From Carya illinoinensis (taxonomy: Eukaryota > Streptophyta > Magnoliopsida > Fagales > Juglandaceae), in contig NC_056760.1 in assembly GCF_018687715.1 (NCBI RefSeq), positions 5,803,501 to 5,867,500 of the forward strand: a stretch of 64,000 bases of DNA, given 5' to 3'. Position numbers and translations under genes: made by a program. Below are positions 1 through 13,161 of the stretch, in pieces. Numbering within the stretch: position 1 is the first letter of the stretch; each line of letters opens with the position of its first letter. The notes under the pieces are model-generated. The model was given only the letters and a program-made list of their open reading frames with translations, ran no database searches and had not been told where the DNA came from.

Positions 1-540
1 ACAAAAAAAAAAAAAAAAAACAAAAAAGTTATAAGAAGCTAAGCACTCTGTCATTACCAGCAGTGTTCTTTTCTTGCAGTGGATCCCCCATAAAAAGCTA
101 AACTAAGAACGGTTTGCCAGTTCATGGGTTCGTGTGGGTTCACGGGGTCGTGGAGAAGAGAGGGATGGGAGAAGACAGAGATGAGAGAAAACAAAGGGAT
201 GCAGGGGAAGAGGAAATCTAGATCTGGGCTTAGGGTTACGTGGAGAATAGAGGGATGAGAGAAGATAGAGATAAGAGAAAGCAGAGGGATGCGGGGAAGA
301 GGAAAATTGAATGAGGGAAAAGAGAGGGATTTTAGCAACAATAAAACGGCGTCGTTTATCATTTAATGCCACGTAGGCCCCGGGGCCGCAACGGGGATAT
401 AAGCCGGTTGCATATAGACTTTTCCTAACTAATTATATTAGATTAGTATGAGTATTAATATACACAATCGCTTCCTACGAAACTTTTCGTTAATATAATG
501 AATTAAAGAAGAAACGACGCGAACTTACTGGAACGAATCC
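1..540. other. Intergenic DNA with a 90-bp tandem duplication
   Basis: No gene is recognised here. A purine-rich unit of 90 bp (150-239) is repeated directly at 240-329 with scattered differences; both units contain GAGAGGGATG and GGGGAAGAGGAAA. The block at 340-410 is locally GC-rich and contains AAACGGCGTCGTTT and a GGGGCCGCAACGG stretch. It could be a promoter and leader of a minus-strand gene lying to the left, but no coding sequence supports that. From about 440 the sequence joins the shared GST upstream block. Confidence 0.45.
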
Positions 541-564
541 GTCGTGATGTCATCCACGAGTGGA
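541..564 (+). promoter_or_regulatory. as-1/ocs-like motif upstream of GST1
   Basis: The block reads CGTGATGTCATCCACGAGTGG and matches the equivalent blocks upstream of GST2, GST4 and GST5. TGATGTCA is one base from the palindrome TGACGTCA. It is followed by an ACG-rich half, the paired-half-site layout of as-1/ocs elements bound by TGA bZIP factors in many tau GST promoters. The site lies about 425 bp upstream of the GST1 ATG, against about 160 bp in GST2. A regulatory role is inferred from conservation and family knowledge. Confidence 0.4.
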
Positions 565-608
565 GCAATGCCAATTGCCAAGTCCGTCCAAGCCATTCGT
601 ACAATTCT

Positions 609-883
609 TTTTTTTTTTTTTTTAATCTTTTTTTGCTTAGCCATTCATACAACTCAAAATGCTACTTTTCCTTCTTCTTTTTTTTTTTCTGAATTCTTTT
701 TGACGTTCATGTATTTAATTTTTTTTATTAATTAATTAATTAAAATAATAATAATTTACATATTGATAATTTTTATTATATTTTTTAAAAATATTAAAAA
801 AATAAATAAAAAATAAAAAAATTGAAAAGATAAATTTTAAGACACTGCTGAGTAGTGGGCGGCACCACCCGAGTAGCATTCTA
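609..883. mobile_element. MITE-like insertion in the GST1 promoter
   Basis: In GST2 and GST5 the sequence CTCGTACAATTT runs directly into the TATA box. In GST1 about 275 bp of very AT-rich DNA separates them. The right end carries GAGTAGCATTCTAC, and an inverted match, AATGCTACTTTT, lies near 658. This suggests a small inverted-repeat element next to a T-rich tract. The phrase AGCCATTC-TACAA is duplicated at 593-606 and 639-652. No clean target duplication was found, so the class is unsure. Confidence 0.45.
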
Positions 884-893
884 CTATAAATAT
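884..893 (+). promoter_or_regulatory. TATA box of GST1
   Basis: CTATAAATAT lies about 80 bp before the ATG and is followed by a leader (CCCACTCTACCCAGTTCGCA) shared with the other GST copies. Confidence 0.6.
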
Positions 894-928
894 AAGGTCC
901 CACTCTACCCAGTTCGCATACTCGCTAA

Positions 929-2843
<1,915 letters not shown>

Positions 2844-3950
2844 CGGTTTGGCTCCAACATTGAAGTGCTACCGTATGTATTTGCAGTGTTTAGGATGGTT
2901 TTCATGCGTGTCCGTTAGAGCTTTGTTAGATACTTTAGAGTCTCTGTTTAACGTTTTATCAGAAGGGAAGTATCTTTTCTTTATGTACCGTTTGCGGCTT
3001 GCTCTAGTCCTGTTGTATTCGGAGGAATGATCATCTCTTTATATCTAGTTTTGATTTTAGAAAGTTGAATTCATGAAAAATCAAGCACAAAACATATTTT
3101 AGTCACATTCTGAGGGCATAAAAGAAACACTTTAGTGGATAAGTAATGTTGAGCTTAAATAATAACGAAATATATAATTTGCACACAAGGGAAATACTAA
3201 AGGTATCTATAGGTAAATGGGTTGCACCGAAGAAATATATTAAAAAATAATAATTTTATTTATCATCTTCATATATTAGATATTATATCTATTTTGATTT
3301 TTTAAATATGTAGTATGTTGATAATACGTAGAATAATTTAATTAATTTAATAATAATACAATAAAATAATAAATAATAAAATAAAATATCAAGTGATGTT
3401 TTTTTGAAAATAAAAAAAACAGCAGTGCAAGTTATTGGTGCAACTAATTCCTGTAGGAGGACCTTTTGCAAAGATACCTGAAGGCTCAAATACGAAGTAA
3501 GCAGCTCTTCCACGAGTTTTTAGATGTTGCACGAGTTTCTCCAACATTTATTATTGTTGCCTCCTAGGATTTCATACGATGGTCGGTGCACCACGAGATA
3601 ATTTCTAGAACAACCCTTGAGTCAACCTAGAGCGTAGGTGCTTCTTCTGGGGAAAATGATGGCATCGAGTGATCCAGATTCGTCGCACTTTATTCTACAA
3701 CCGAGCAGCAGATACAGACCCTCTAGAGTCTTGTCCAACCACGACTGACCTTTAAAAAGTCGGTTACCAATTCCCATGAGTTGCCTCAATTTTCAATCGT
3801 AAAACACTTGACGTTTTACTGCCTGTTCAACGAAATAGAGAGGAGGGGATTACGGTAAATTATATGAACGGTATAAATTTTTGTTTGCTTATGTTTAATG
3901 TTAATGTTTGTAATGGACCTTTTTGTTTAAATAAAAAGTAATTGATCTTA
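2844..3950. other. Downstream flank of GST1, shared with other GST copies
   Basis: This holds the 3' untranslated region and intergenic DNA. The stretch after the stop matches the 3' flanks of GST2, GST3 and, on the other strand, GST4. Around 3500-3950 it matches 28310-28600 and the reverse complement of 45600-46030. No separate gene is seen; short ORFs here are not conserved between the copies. An AT-rich stretch lies at 3230-3420. Confidence 0.6.
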
Positions 3951-3955
3951 TGTTG

Positions 3956-4366
3956 TGTTGGAAATTTGGACCTCCAAATTCATTCCCCTAGGATCTACCC
4001 TTTGTAGGAATAACAAGAAAAATAGAGAAATAATAACAACACAAGAAATTTACGTGGAAATTCCAAAAAGGAAAAAAACCACTAGACCCAGAGAAGAAAA
4101 TTCACTATGTGAAAAATTATTACAATCACACAATTTTTCTCCTCACCACACCTACAAAGCTACCCCACTAATAAAACTTTAACTTTACACCTCTTCCCCC
4201 TTTACAAAAGGTTAATAGAGGAATTTAACTAAAGTCAAAAGCTACTAGATAAGCTTTCAACTGGTGCACTTAAACTAAGAGGCTAAGCCTCTTATTTATA
4301 ACTTAAGAATTTGCCTCTCATTTACTTACCCACCGATGTGGGACTAAAAAAATGCAAAACTCAACA
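3956..4366 (-). repeat. 3' LTR of the TR-GAG element
   Basis: 411 bp, clearly matching 5764-6176 with a modest number of substitutions. It contains TTTACGTGGAAATTCC and a CACCGATGTGGGACT block near the inner end. Confidence 0.85.
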
Positions 4367-4721
4367 ATCTCCACCTTGCGACTTTGACTGGTCCCACAGC
4401 CAAGCTCCACCTCAATGAAGATCTTCATAGCTTCCGCTATCATGCTTCACCATAAAAGCATATCCACTCAGAATAAACCAATTCCAAGCATTTTATTTCA
4501 GCTCATGTCGAAAACAACCTTGCTGAAAATTATGGTGTAACTTCCACGTTTGGCTCTCCTGGAAGTTCATCAGCCATCGACATGAATTTTCATCACACAC
4601 CCTGCATCAATGCCAAACCAATACCTGTGTGCAAACTTGTGGACCCGCTAACATTAACACATCCTCTATCATGGCAACTTTGGGAATTAGCGACATGCCA
4701 TGAGGATGTACATGTCTCTTT

Positions 4722-5573
4722 TTAAAGAGCAAAATCTTCCATGGAGAGAGACACAATATTAGCATCATTTCCAGTATCTCCATTTACTGACTTGGAGCCA
4801 CTTGCCGAACCTGCTCCAGCTCTTGGACAATTTTTCTTGACGTGCCCAGATTGTCCACACTCCCAGCAGACTACTTTCTTCTTCATGGAGTTCTTCATCT
4901 TCCCATTTCCAGCTGCTACCATCGCTAAGTTCTCAAGTGGAACATTACTTCCACTACTTAGTCTTCTCTCTTCAGAAAAGATTTTACTGGTAACATCTGA
5001 AAAAATTATTTTCTCCTTCCCATGTATCAAAATAGGTTTCATGTGCTCATAGGAAAGTGGAAGAGACCAGATGAGTCTCAAGGCTTGATCCTCATATTCA
5101 ATTTTAACTCCAATAGCTTCTAGCTCAGCGACAATGCCATTGAGAACACTTAAATGATCTGAAATAGTTGTACCTTCATTCATCCGCAGTGTATGAAACT
5201 GCTCATTCAGGTACACGCGATTTGAGACGCCCTTCGTCTGATACAACTCTTCGAGTTTTTCCCAGAGTTCCTTTGCTGTAGATATTCCATGCACATTTGC
5301 AAGAACATTTTTGGTTAGACACAGACGTATTGCACTTGCTGTTCTCAAATCCAGATTCTCCCCATCTTCATCGTTCATTTTAGATCTGCTACTTTCACCA
5401 GTCACACTAGTACCGGTGCTGACTTCATGTGTTGGTCTGCCCTTCAATGCCTTGTGTAATCCTGATTGAATCAAGACATTCTTAACTTGTACTTGCCACA
5501 AGCCAAAATTGATTCTCCCATCAAATTTCTCCACCTCAAATTTGACAAGATTTGAAGGCCTACTTCCTGACAT
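4722..5573 (-). CDS. Gag-like polyprotein of the TR-GAG element
   Basis: A 283-residue uninterrupted ORF. The N-terminal region has the Copia gag signature EVEKFDGRINFGLWQ (about residues 13-27), then LRTASAIRLCLTKN and LWEKLEELYQTKG, then the UBN2-like pattern HTLRMNEGTTISDHL. A single CCHC zinc knuckle (CX2CX4HX4C, starting CWECGQSGH) lies near residues 237-250. The order and motifs fit the nucleocapsid/capsid precursor of Tork/Tnt1-type Copia elements. The frame ends cleanly shortly after the zinc knuckle, and no pol follows. An intact gag between decayed neighbours suggests recent activity or selection. Movement would need pol enzymes supplied by another element. Confidence 0.85.
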   Translation of the reverse strand: MSGSRPSNLVKFEVEKFDGRINFGLWQVQVKNVLIQSGLHKALKGRPTHEVSTGTSVTGESSRSKMNDEDGENLDLRTASAIRLCLTKNVLANVHGISTAKELWEKLEELYQTKGVSNRVYLNEQFHTLRMNEGTTISDHLSVLNGIVAELEAIGVKIEYEDQALRLIWSLPLSYEHMKPILIHGKEKIIFSDVTSKIFSEERRLSSGSNVPLENLAMVAAGNGKMKNSMKKKVVCWECGQSGHVKKNCPRAGAGSASGSKSVNGDTGNDANIVSLSMEDFAL

Positions 5574-5749
5574 TGTTTTGATGAATTTACTGTAGAAATG
5601 AATAGTACCTCACTAAGTCAGTTCCCAGGAAAGATTGGAGGGTCACAATGGACACACTTAAAATTTCCAATCTCCTAGACAGAACCTCCTTAGACTGTAC
5701 GTATCCACACTACCACACCAAAGCTCCACCCCACAAAAAGAACCTAGTA

Positions 5750-5761
5750 GCTCTGATACCA
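5750..5761 (-). other. Primer-binding site of the TR-GAG element
   Basis: The minus strand reads TGGTATCAGAGC, complementary to the initiator tRNA-Met 3' end, two bases inside the 5' LTR boundary. Confidence 0.8.
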
Positions 5762-5763
5762 AT

Positions 5764-6176
5764 TGTTGGGAATTTGGACCTCCAAATTTACCCCCCCTAG
5801 GATCTACCATTTGTAGGAATAACAAGAAAAATAGAGAAATAATAACAACATAAGAAATTTACGTGGAAACTCCAAAACAGGAGAAAAACCACCAGACCCA
5901 GAGAAGAAAATTCACTATGTGAAAAATTATTACAATCACACAATTTTTCTCCTCACCACACCTACAAAGCTACCCTACTAGTAAAACTTTAACTTTACAC
6001 CTCTTCCCCTTTTACAAAAGGTTAATAGAGAAATTTAACTAAAGTCAAAAGTTACTAGATAAGCTTTCAACTGGTGCACTTAAACTAAGAGGCTAAGCCT
6101 CTTATTTATAACTTAAGAATTTGCCTCTCATTTACTTACCCACCGATGTGGGACTAAAAAAGTGCAAAACTCAACA
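5764..6176 (-). repeat. 5' LTR of the TR-GAG element
   Basis: 413 bp, matching 3956-4366. It ends TCAACA on the plus strand and is followed by the TGTTG target duplication. Confidence 0.85.
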
Positions 6177-6249
6177 TGTTGTTAGGTTGAGATGCTGATT
6201 TTTTTTATAGAAAATTCTATATATCATGCTCACATCTCATTGTGATGAG

Positions 6250-7400
6250 ATTATTGAGGATTAAATATACACAATCTAAAAAGCTTACTAGGCCCAATCT
6301 AAGGAAGAGATCTTTTATTAGAAGACAAATAAAAAGAGAGAAATGAGAAATAAAGAAGTGATAAGCAAAATGAGGGTATTGGAATAATATAAAAATAGAG
6401 TTGCTAGAGATACAAAAGGATTTAACAAATGAATCATACACACTGTGTGACACACTATCAATGTACCACGTGCTCATTTTTCTTTGGCCCCCATTTCCTC
6501 ACTTTCCCTCTCTCTCCTCTTTCCCCCTTTAGCTCTAAGCAACAATGCAATCCTTCCCCTCCCCCGACTCTCTCTCCCAACCACAGCAGTGCCACCACAA
6601 CTTGTTATTGGCCTCCACCAACAGCTGTTCTCCCTCATCGATGACCTCCGACCGGACCCTACCCCCCACAGTGCAGCCCCTTTCCTCTCATCCTCCCAAA
6701 ATCAAGTCCCTCTACTTCTCCTAGCGATACTGGGCCACCGTACCCAGCCTTGGTGGTCAAACGACAACACCAATCACGATGATTTCCTCTGCCTGGAGGA
6801 GTCTTGTTGAACGAAGTGGTACTATGGGGTCCACCCGACGAGGATGAGATATGTTTTACACTGGGAACCGACGAGGAGGACAATCGGTGGATCTGGGCTG
6901 GTGGAAAACTTCTGGCATCACCTTCTGTATATGATTCCTGTGTAGGGGTGGTCAAACGGAGGAAGATGGCTGGTTTGTGGCTCACGGTGGAGGAAGAAAA
7001 TGCTCTATTTCGATGGTAGTGGGCAAGAAAGGGGGGAGGGAGAGAAAGAAAGAAAAAAAATAGGAAAGAGACGTGGCACACTGGTTAGTGTATGAGATCC
7101 CTTTGTTGGATTCGTTTGTATTTATAGTGTTTTCCTTGCAAATAACTATATTATAGTCAAATCTCCCCTCTCCAAAAACCCTCCGGGACATAGATAATAT
7201 GCCGAATCACATAAATTTATATGTCTATCTCTTTTTTATATTCTTAATATTTGTTTTCTATTAAATGCCATGGACAAATGCACAATAACACCGGATCACA
7301 TCGAGGGCTCTTGACTATACCGAACGAGGCCCAGATCATCATTGCATCTCGGGAATAACTCTTTTTCACTTTTGGACTATTGTGGAATTTTTGCATTAAC
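6250..7400. mobile_element. Copy-specific insertion with fold-back ends (class unknown)
   Basis: The GST1 3' flank matches the other copies up to about 6247 and again from about 7400 (GATATTGTCTATCAATTTT). The reverse complement of 45440-45520 is continuous across that point, so about 1.15 kb is inserted here. Inside, 6429-6500 and 7030-7105 are inverted: CATACACACTGTGTG...CCACGTG on the left against CACGTGG-like DNA ending GTGTATGAG on the right. The CT-rich and GA-rich tracts are also mirrored. Short ORFs on both strands have no recognisable domains. Confidence 0.4.
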
Positions 7401-7767
7401 ACAGATGATATTGTCTATCAATTTTTATATTTTTTATAAAAAAAATAAACGATTATTAAAAAATGATAAAAGTGTCACATTTTACATAAAGAGATAAAAG
7501 TGGAAAATCAAAGAAATAAGGTGAGCAAAATTAAAGAAAAATAGTTTTATGAAGAAGAAAGCAATGGTTTGACCCACTTACATGGAAATGCTGGCATATT
7601 AGCATGGTTTTGGATTGTTACAATGTGTCTTTTTTTTTTTATTTATTTTTTATCCTCCTAAACAGAATCATAATATTTTTAGTGAATATAATGAAATATA
7701 AACTTTGTCTTTGATTACGTATTTTATAACTGAAATAGGTGCTTTTTCTATCAGCATAATCTGTTTA

Positions 7768-8564
7768 GTGGTGGATCTACATGTATCTGGCCTCCCAAAA
7801 AATCAAAATATAGCCTAATTTTTAATCATAATTTTATAAATATAAAAAACTCCCCCCCCCTCCCCACCCAAAAAATTTATAATCTTCATATGCTTTACAA
7901 GATTTTATAAAATTTCAATATACTTATAAATGTTTCTCTAATTTTTTTCCTATAATCTTAGAATTTTGTATAATTTCTATATATGATTTATTTTTAAGAA
8001 TGTGGTCTCACCAAAATTAAATCAAAATTAAGTTTAGGAAAAATAACAAACTTATTAATATGGATCCCAATTTTTTTTATACGATATTATGCTTCTTAAT
8101 ATAAAATCCAAAGTAAAAATTAAAAAAAAAATCATTTAAGGTTGGTGATCAATATAGAAAATAGTTGAGAGGTTTTATAATCTAGACTTCAACGAGCAAG
8201 AAAAAACCCTTTTAAAGTCTGTATTATACTATTATATGCTTAATGTGACACGAAAATAGAGTTTATATGAAACATATTAGAATGAAAGATAACATTCTCA
8301 AATATCACTTAATAGTTTATATGAAACAAATAAATTGTAAATATTTCATTATAAAAATAATAATGAATGAATATTATTTTATGAAATATTATCGTACAAA
8401 ATTTGGTATTAATATATTGTATTTTTAAAATTTTATTTATATATGTAAATTACAAACTATCGAGATCTAATTTTATATATATGTTTTTATGAGTTTTGAA
8501 TTTCAATGTGTTACAGACTAGAAAATTTGACCTCTAAAAAAAAATTGATGGTTCCGCCATTGAA
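7768..8564. mobile_element. Possible non-autonomous DNA element
   Basis: The ends AGTGGTGGATCTAC (left) and the complement of GGTTCCGCCATTG (right) form short imperfect inverted repeats. They resemble the AGTGGCGGA ends of common plant repeats. The interior is AT-rich with a poly-C tract near 7852-7864 and no coding potential. A similar partial end (GTCTCCGCCACTG) lies near 10,660 and 19,680. Confidence 0.3.
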
Positions 8565-8973
8565 TTTGTTCATCTTCATAATGAAGTTGAAGTTTTGCAA
8601 GATGATGAGCGACCTTTTTGCATTCGCTGTATGTTAATGATAATTTTCACAAAGAACTCTCTTTTAGAAAATTTTGAATATTCTCTATAATCTATCCATT
8701 CCAAGAATAACATTCTTTACTTTTTTTACATGCCTGAATAACAGATTTTGCATTTCCTTCCAAATTAACGCATTGAAAATCTAAATTTGCAAAGTTGTAA
8801 TATTTTCCAAAGGGCTAAATATTCTTCTAATACAGGTAGCATTGTTCACCTGATCAAACCCGAATTTGGGCATTCCGACCCGATTCAAACATGACCACAT
8901 TCGCAAGACTCATCCGTTTCGCAATTCCAAAACCGTTTTTCTAAAAGGAAACGAAATTCGAATGGAATCAAGT
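8565..8973. other. Intergenic DNA without recognised features
   Basis: AT-rich. The short ORF crossing 8866-9084 enters the direct repeat and shows no recognisable domain. Confidence 0.4.
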
Positions 8974-11087
8974 ATTCCGAACTTTTTTTTTAATACTACC
9001 GTGGGTGGATTCAAATTTTGTTTCTTTTGCCCAGTGATTGAAGTTCAGTATGTATGGATTCACCTTTGTCCTTCACTTTCATAACTAGAAAATGGAAATT
9101 TTAAGAGATATATTTGATATTAACCAATTTTTAAATAAGTTCTTTTTATTTCGTCACACTAATTAACTGGATAATCTCATATAGGAGGACGTAATCCTGG
9201 ATCTCGTTGTATAGAATATATATCAATCTCTTTAGAATTAAGTATTGACGATATAAAATGAATTCATTCAGATTTTAAAATTGGAGAGTTAAGATCAGAA
9301 TTTTTTTCAGATTCAATATTTGAAATTTTAGAAGAATTTTTTGAAAGATTCTTTTAAAGAATGAGTCGATAGTTTTTAATTTAGACATCATTCATAAACC
9401 TAAATTTAAAATTACATTGAAACATATAAAATAAAGTTAGAAACTTATATAAACTTTATAGATATTTTAATAATAAGGTCTCAAATTAAAATCAAACAAT
9501 TTAAAATTGAAAATCAAACAATTTATTAGAACACATAATGCTATATAAAAAATAAATAAATAAATCAGTACATATAACCGTACACAATTAATATATGTAA
9601 TATATATAGATAATATGATTCATACTACTATAAAATTTTTATAAAGAAAAAAGACATATCCACGTATAGATAAATAAGTAAGGTATAAGGAAATTGTGCT
9701 TTGTGAGACCGTGAGATGAGAACTGACAGTTTGACAGGGACTATCAAATACGTTTGTTAATCTACTAAAAAACAAAATGTTAGTTTTATATAGAAAAAAA
9801 ATCATTAATATACTAAATAAATAAAAGTATTAATCTATTAAATAAATAAATAATATTTTAAATTTGTCATTTTGTGAGTGAGGCTGTGAGGGCCAAGTAT
9901 CGAGGATTAGAGCAAAAAAAAAAGGTGAGACAAAAGCGGCTGTTCCTTTAGTTTTGCCTTGGACTTTGACCAGAAGGCTTCCGGTGGAAGCTTCAAAAAT
10001 AAAAAAGGGCGAACCTTTTTGTCTAGAAATGCGATAGAGCAAGAGTGAGATTGCGAATCGTGATTCAGTTAGGTGAAGAGGCGAGAATTGAGAAGATTTT
10101 TGGTCCTTTGAAGATTAGGAGAATGTAAATGGGTTAGTCGTTGGTCGCGCCTCACAGAGTCACAGTCGAGCAAGTAAAACTTGCTTCTTTTCTTTTTCAT
10201 TTTGATATTGAAAATGGAAAAAACAAAATGTGAATGACAAGAGGTGTTTTGATGTTGGAAAATGAAGAAAAAAAAATGTGAAGGATGAGATGTGAAATAT
10301 TCTTATACTGTGTGTGAAGAAAATACAGTTTGTAAATCAGTAAATGACAGTCTGACAAATTGCCGTAAGCTATAACTTAAAGATTGAAATGGTTTAGACA
10401 ATGAAAAGAGGTTAGAAATACTACCAGTTATAGTTAGAATTTTTTTAATTTTTTTATAATAAAAATATGTATTTTATTTTATATGAGATGTGTTTTATTT
10501 ATTTCATTTTTATAGCAGATTAAATTTTATGAATGGACCAAAATAATTTTTAGAGGGAGGATCAATACATGATAAATTAATATCATTTTATTAAATTAAA
10601 AAAGTTAACATATATAATTCTTTCTTTCAAATTTATGGGGGGGCCATACCCCAACATGTCTCCGCCACTGTTTGGCAAACATATCTTTGAGTATTTTGTC
10701 ATTAAGATTTAAAAAAAAAAAAATTAGTGAAAGAGTATTTAACAGACCACTAACAACTACAATTAACACCACCATAAGCCACATGCCTTTCCGTTAACAC
10801 CCAAAGAAAACAACCATTGTTTTGCTTCACTAAAAATAGAGCACCTGCTCCCTCCACGTCGAGCCACAACCCAGCCACCCACGGCACTAGCTTCCTCCAC
10901 GTTGTCATTACCTGCCTAGGAAATTTACGAAAGTATGTGACTATCAATATCTGAAATTATTTTTGCAATATCTGAATAATTAGATTTTGTGGGAAAGAAG
11001 AGAAAGGAGAAAAAAGAAGATGATGCTTTGGAACAAAAACTGGGATTGAGAGACAGAGAGAGATTGTTGAAGTTTGTGGAATTTGTA
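8974..11087. repeat. 2.1-kb direct repeat, copy 1
   Basis: Collinear with 17951-20105 over its full length with scattered substitutions and small indels. It separates GST1 from GST2 as copy 2 separates GST2 from GST3, so it is part of the tandem duplication unit. Between 9180 and 9360 there is a frame broken by stops but with protein-like composition (beginning GRNPGSRCIEYISISLE). I do not recognise it. A degraded gene or transposon piece is likely. Confidence 0.75.
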
Positions 11088-11091
11088 CTGT

Positions 11092-12385
11092 TGCTCAGAT
11101 GACTAATACAAGAGGGGGGGTGAATTGAGTTATATTTTAAAAAAAATAACAACTATAAATTAAATATACAATATAAACAAAATACGAAACAGTAATAAAT
11201 ATAAAGACTAAGGGTAAGAGAGAAGCAAACTCAGTATGTTAACGAGATTCGGCCCCACTGCTTACTTCCTCGCCTTAAGCTACCTCTTGAGAATCTCCAA
11301 ATTTACTATTCAACCTCATTCAGATGGAGATAGAAACCTATTACACCTTTGAACAACACCGCTACAAAAGATCCATGTAGAACACCCTCTACACTTGCAA
11401 TCACTTTACACGTAGTGATTCAACTATTTCTTGTGCAGAACACTTTCTACACACACAAGGGTTATACACACCATTTTACTGATACAAGAGCTGATAGTGG
11501 GTAGGTTATCAGAAAAAACTCCTCAATGAGGGAAATAAGAACAATACAGTTCAAACTATAACTCTCAAAATGAACAAGGATTAACGCTTAATGCTTAGAG
11601 AATATAGAATGAAAGTTTTGAATGAATGTTGTATGCTCTTGGTGTTGTAAATGTGAAGTTCTCAAATGATCTATTTATAGGCATATAAAACTTCATATTC
11701 AAATTTAAAAATATTCACATGTCAAAAATAACACCATTCACTTTTTCAAAAAATTCAAATAAAACGTTATTCTTTTTCAATTGTCAAAGACAACATCATT
11801 CATTTTTCAAAAAATTCAAACCTAATATTTTACTTTTGGCTTATGACAAAAGGAGCACACTTTACTTTACAAATATTTCAAACATAATCTTTTACTTTTT
11901 GCATATGACAAAAGGAGTACACTTTACTTTTCAAAATTTTCAAACCTAATCTTTCTACTTTTTGCATAAGTCAAAAAAAGTATCAATCACTTTTGAAAAT
12001 ATTCAAATAAAATATGCACATGTGAAAGATGACAATCAATCATCTTTAATATTTTCAAAGTTTAAACCTTTAATCATGTAATGCACATGTGAAAGATGAC
12101 AATCAATCATCTTTCATAATTTTCAAAATATTTATACACAAGTTGAAAATGTATTTTAATGTTTTATGAAAAAATATTAATTTTAAGCCTTAATCCTAAT
12201 TTTGAATTTTTAATAGATTTATAACATTATTATATGACTTTAATGTGAACTTGTTCCCTTCTTGCTCATGTTTGTTTCCTTGATGTGCTTGACTCCATTG
12301 TGTAGATAACTTGAGCTTAATACATGCACATGTATGCACCATGCAATGCATACCTCAAGACACAATTTATCCAACAAAACTCAAC
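11092..12385 (-). mobile_element. Solo-LTR-like segment
   Basis: This interrupts the similarity between the two direct repeats. It has TG...CA ends (TGTTGCTCAG at the left, ACTCAACA at the right). The left part has the GAGGGGGGGTGAATTGAG type of sequence often met at plant retroelement ends. Internal short tandem units occur at 11715-11990 (roughly 65-bp units with CTTTTTGCATATGACAAAAGG) and 12015-12120 (two units with CACATGTGAAAGATGACAATC). No matching 5-bp flanks were found, so the boundaries and class are uncertain. Confidence 0.35.
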
Positions 12386-13066
12386 ATCAATAATAACCAA
12401 ACAACTTCATCCTCAAATCCATCCGAGCCCCGATTCCTCGGACTTAGTCCGAAATAACCAATGAGTCAATGAATTTATTGTAAAATTAATAATATATTTA
12501 AATCTAAAATAAAATTTGAAAAATACTTACAGCGCTATATAACTATTTTTGAAGGATCAATGAGCTGCAAACGGCAAAGAAAAAGCAACATAACAGTGTA
12601 AAATACACTATGGCTGTGGGTTGTAAAATACTCACTTTTGAATGGAGACAAACCAAGACTTGAAATTGATAGGGAATGGATTAGAGATATTTATGAAACT
12701 AGTGGAACTGAGAATGGGCTGTGGGTAGCGGAGGAAATGGCGGTGGAAGTGAAAAACGGCAAAAACGAAGATGAGCTCGTGGGGGCGGCTCCGGCAACGG
12801 ATCGGAACTATAAATAGGTGGTTTAGGATGGCAAGAGGTCGGTGATGATGTGGTGAAGAGGTGGTGGCCGGAGGTGGAATGACGGCAGAAAAATGGGAGA
12901 AAAATCGTGCGGCTTAGAGGAGCTCGTGACGACTAAAGGTGGCTCGAATGGAGGTGAAATTTGATGGGGAGGTGCACCGGCCGGGGGGAAAGATTTCTGG
13001 GTGGGCGGTACAGGCTATGGCACCGGTGAACGGCGGCACTGGGCTGCTGAAGAAAACGGCGAAAAG

Positions 13067-13161
<95 letters not shown>

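Larger units (their letters stand above)
3956..6176 (-). mobile_element. TR-GAG element: non-autonomous LTR retrotransposon with gag only
   Basis: Two LTRs (3956-4366 and 5764-6176) begin TGTTG and end TCAACA, and lie between perfect TGTTG target duplications (3951-3955 and 6177-6181). In minus orientation the primer site TGGTATCAGAGC (5761-5750) is next to the 5' LTR, and a purine tract (AAGGTGGAGATTG) abuts the 3' LTR. The only long ORF is gag. No protease, integrase, reverse transcriptase or RNase H motifs lie in the 1.4-kb interior. The empty site is preserved in the paralogous flank near 28,588-28,600 and, inverted, near 45,575. Confidence 0.85.

Noticed and set aside
4741..5052. Plus-strand ORF inside the TR-GAG element
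   Set aside because: Antisense to the well-supported gag frame.
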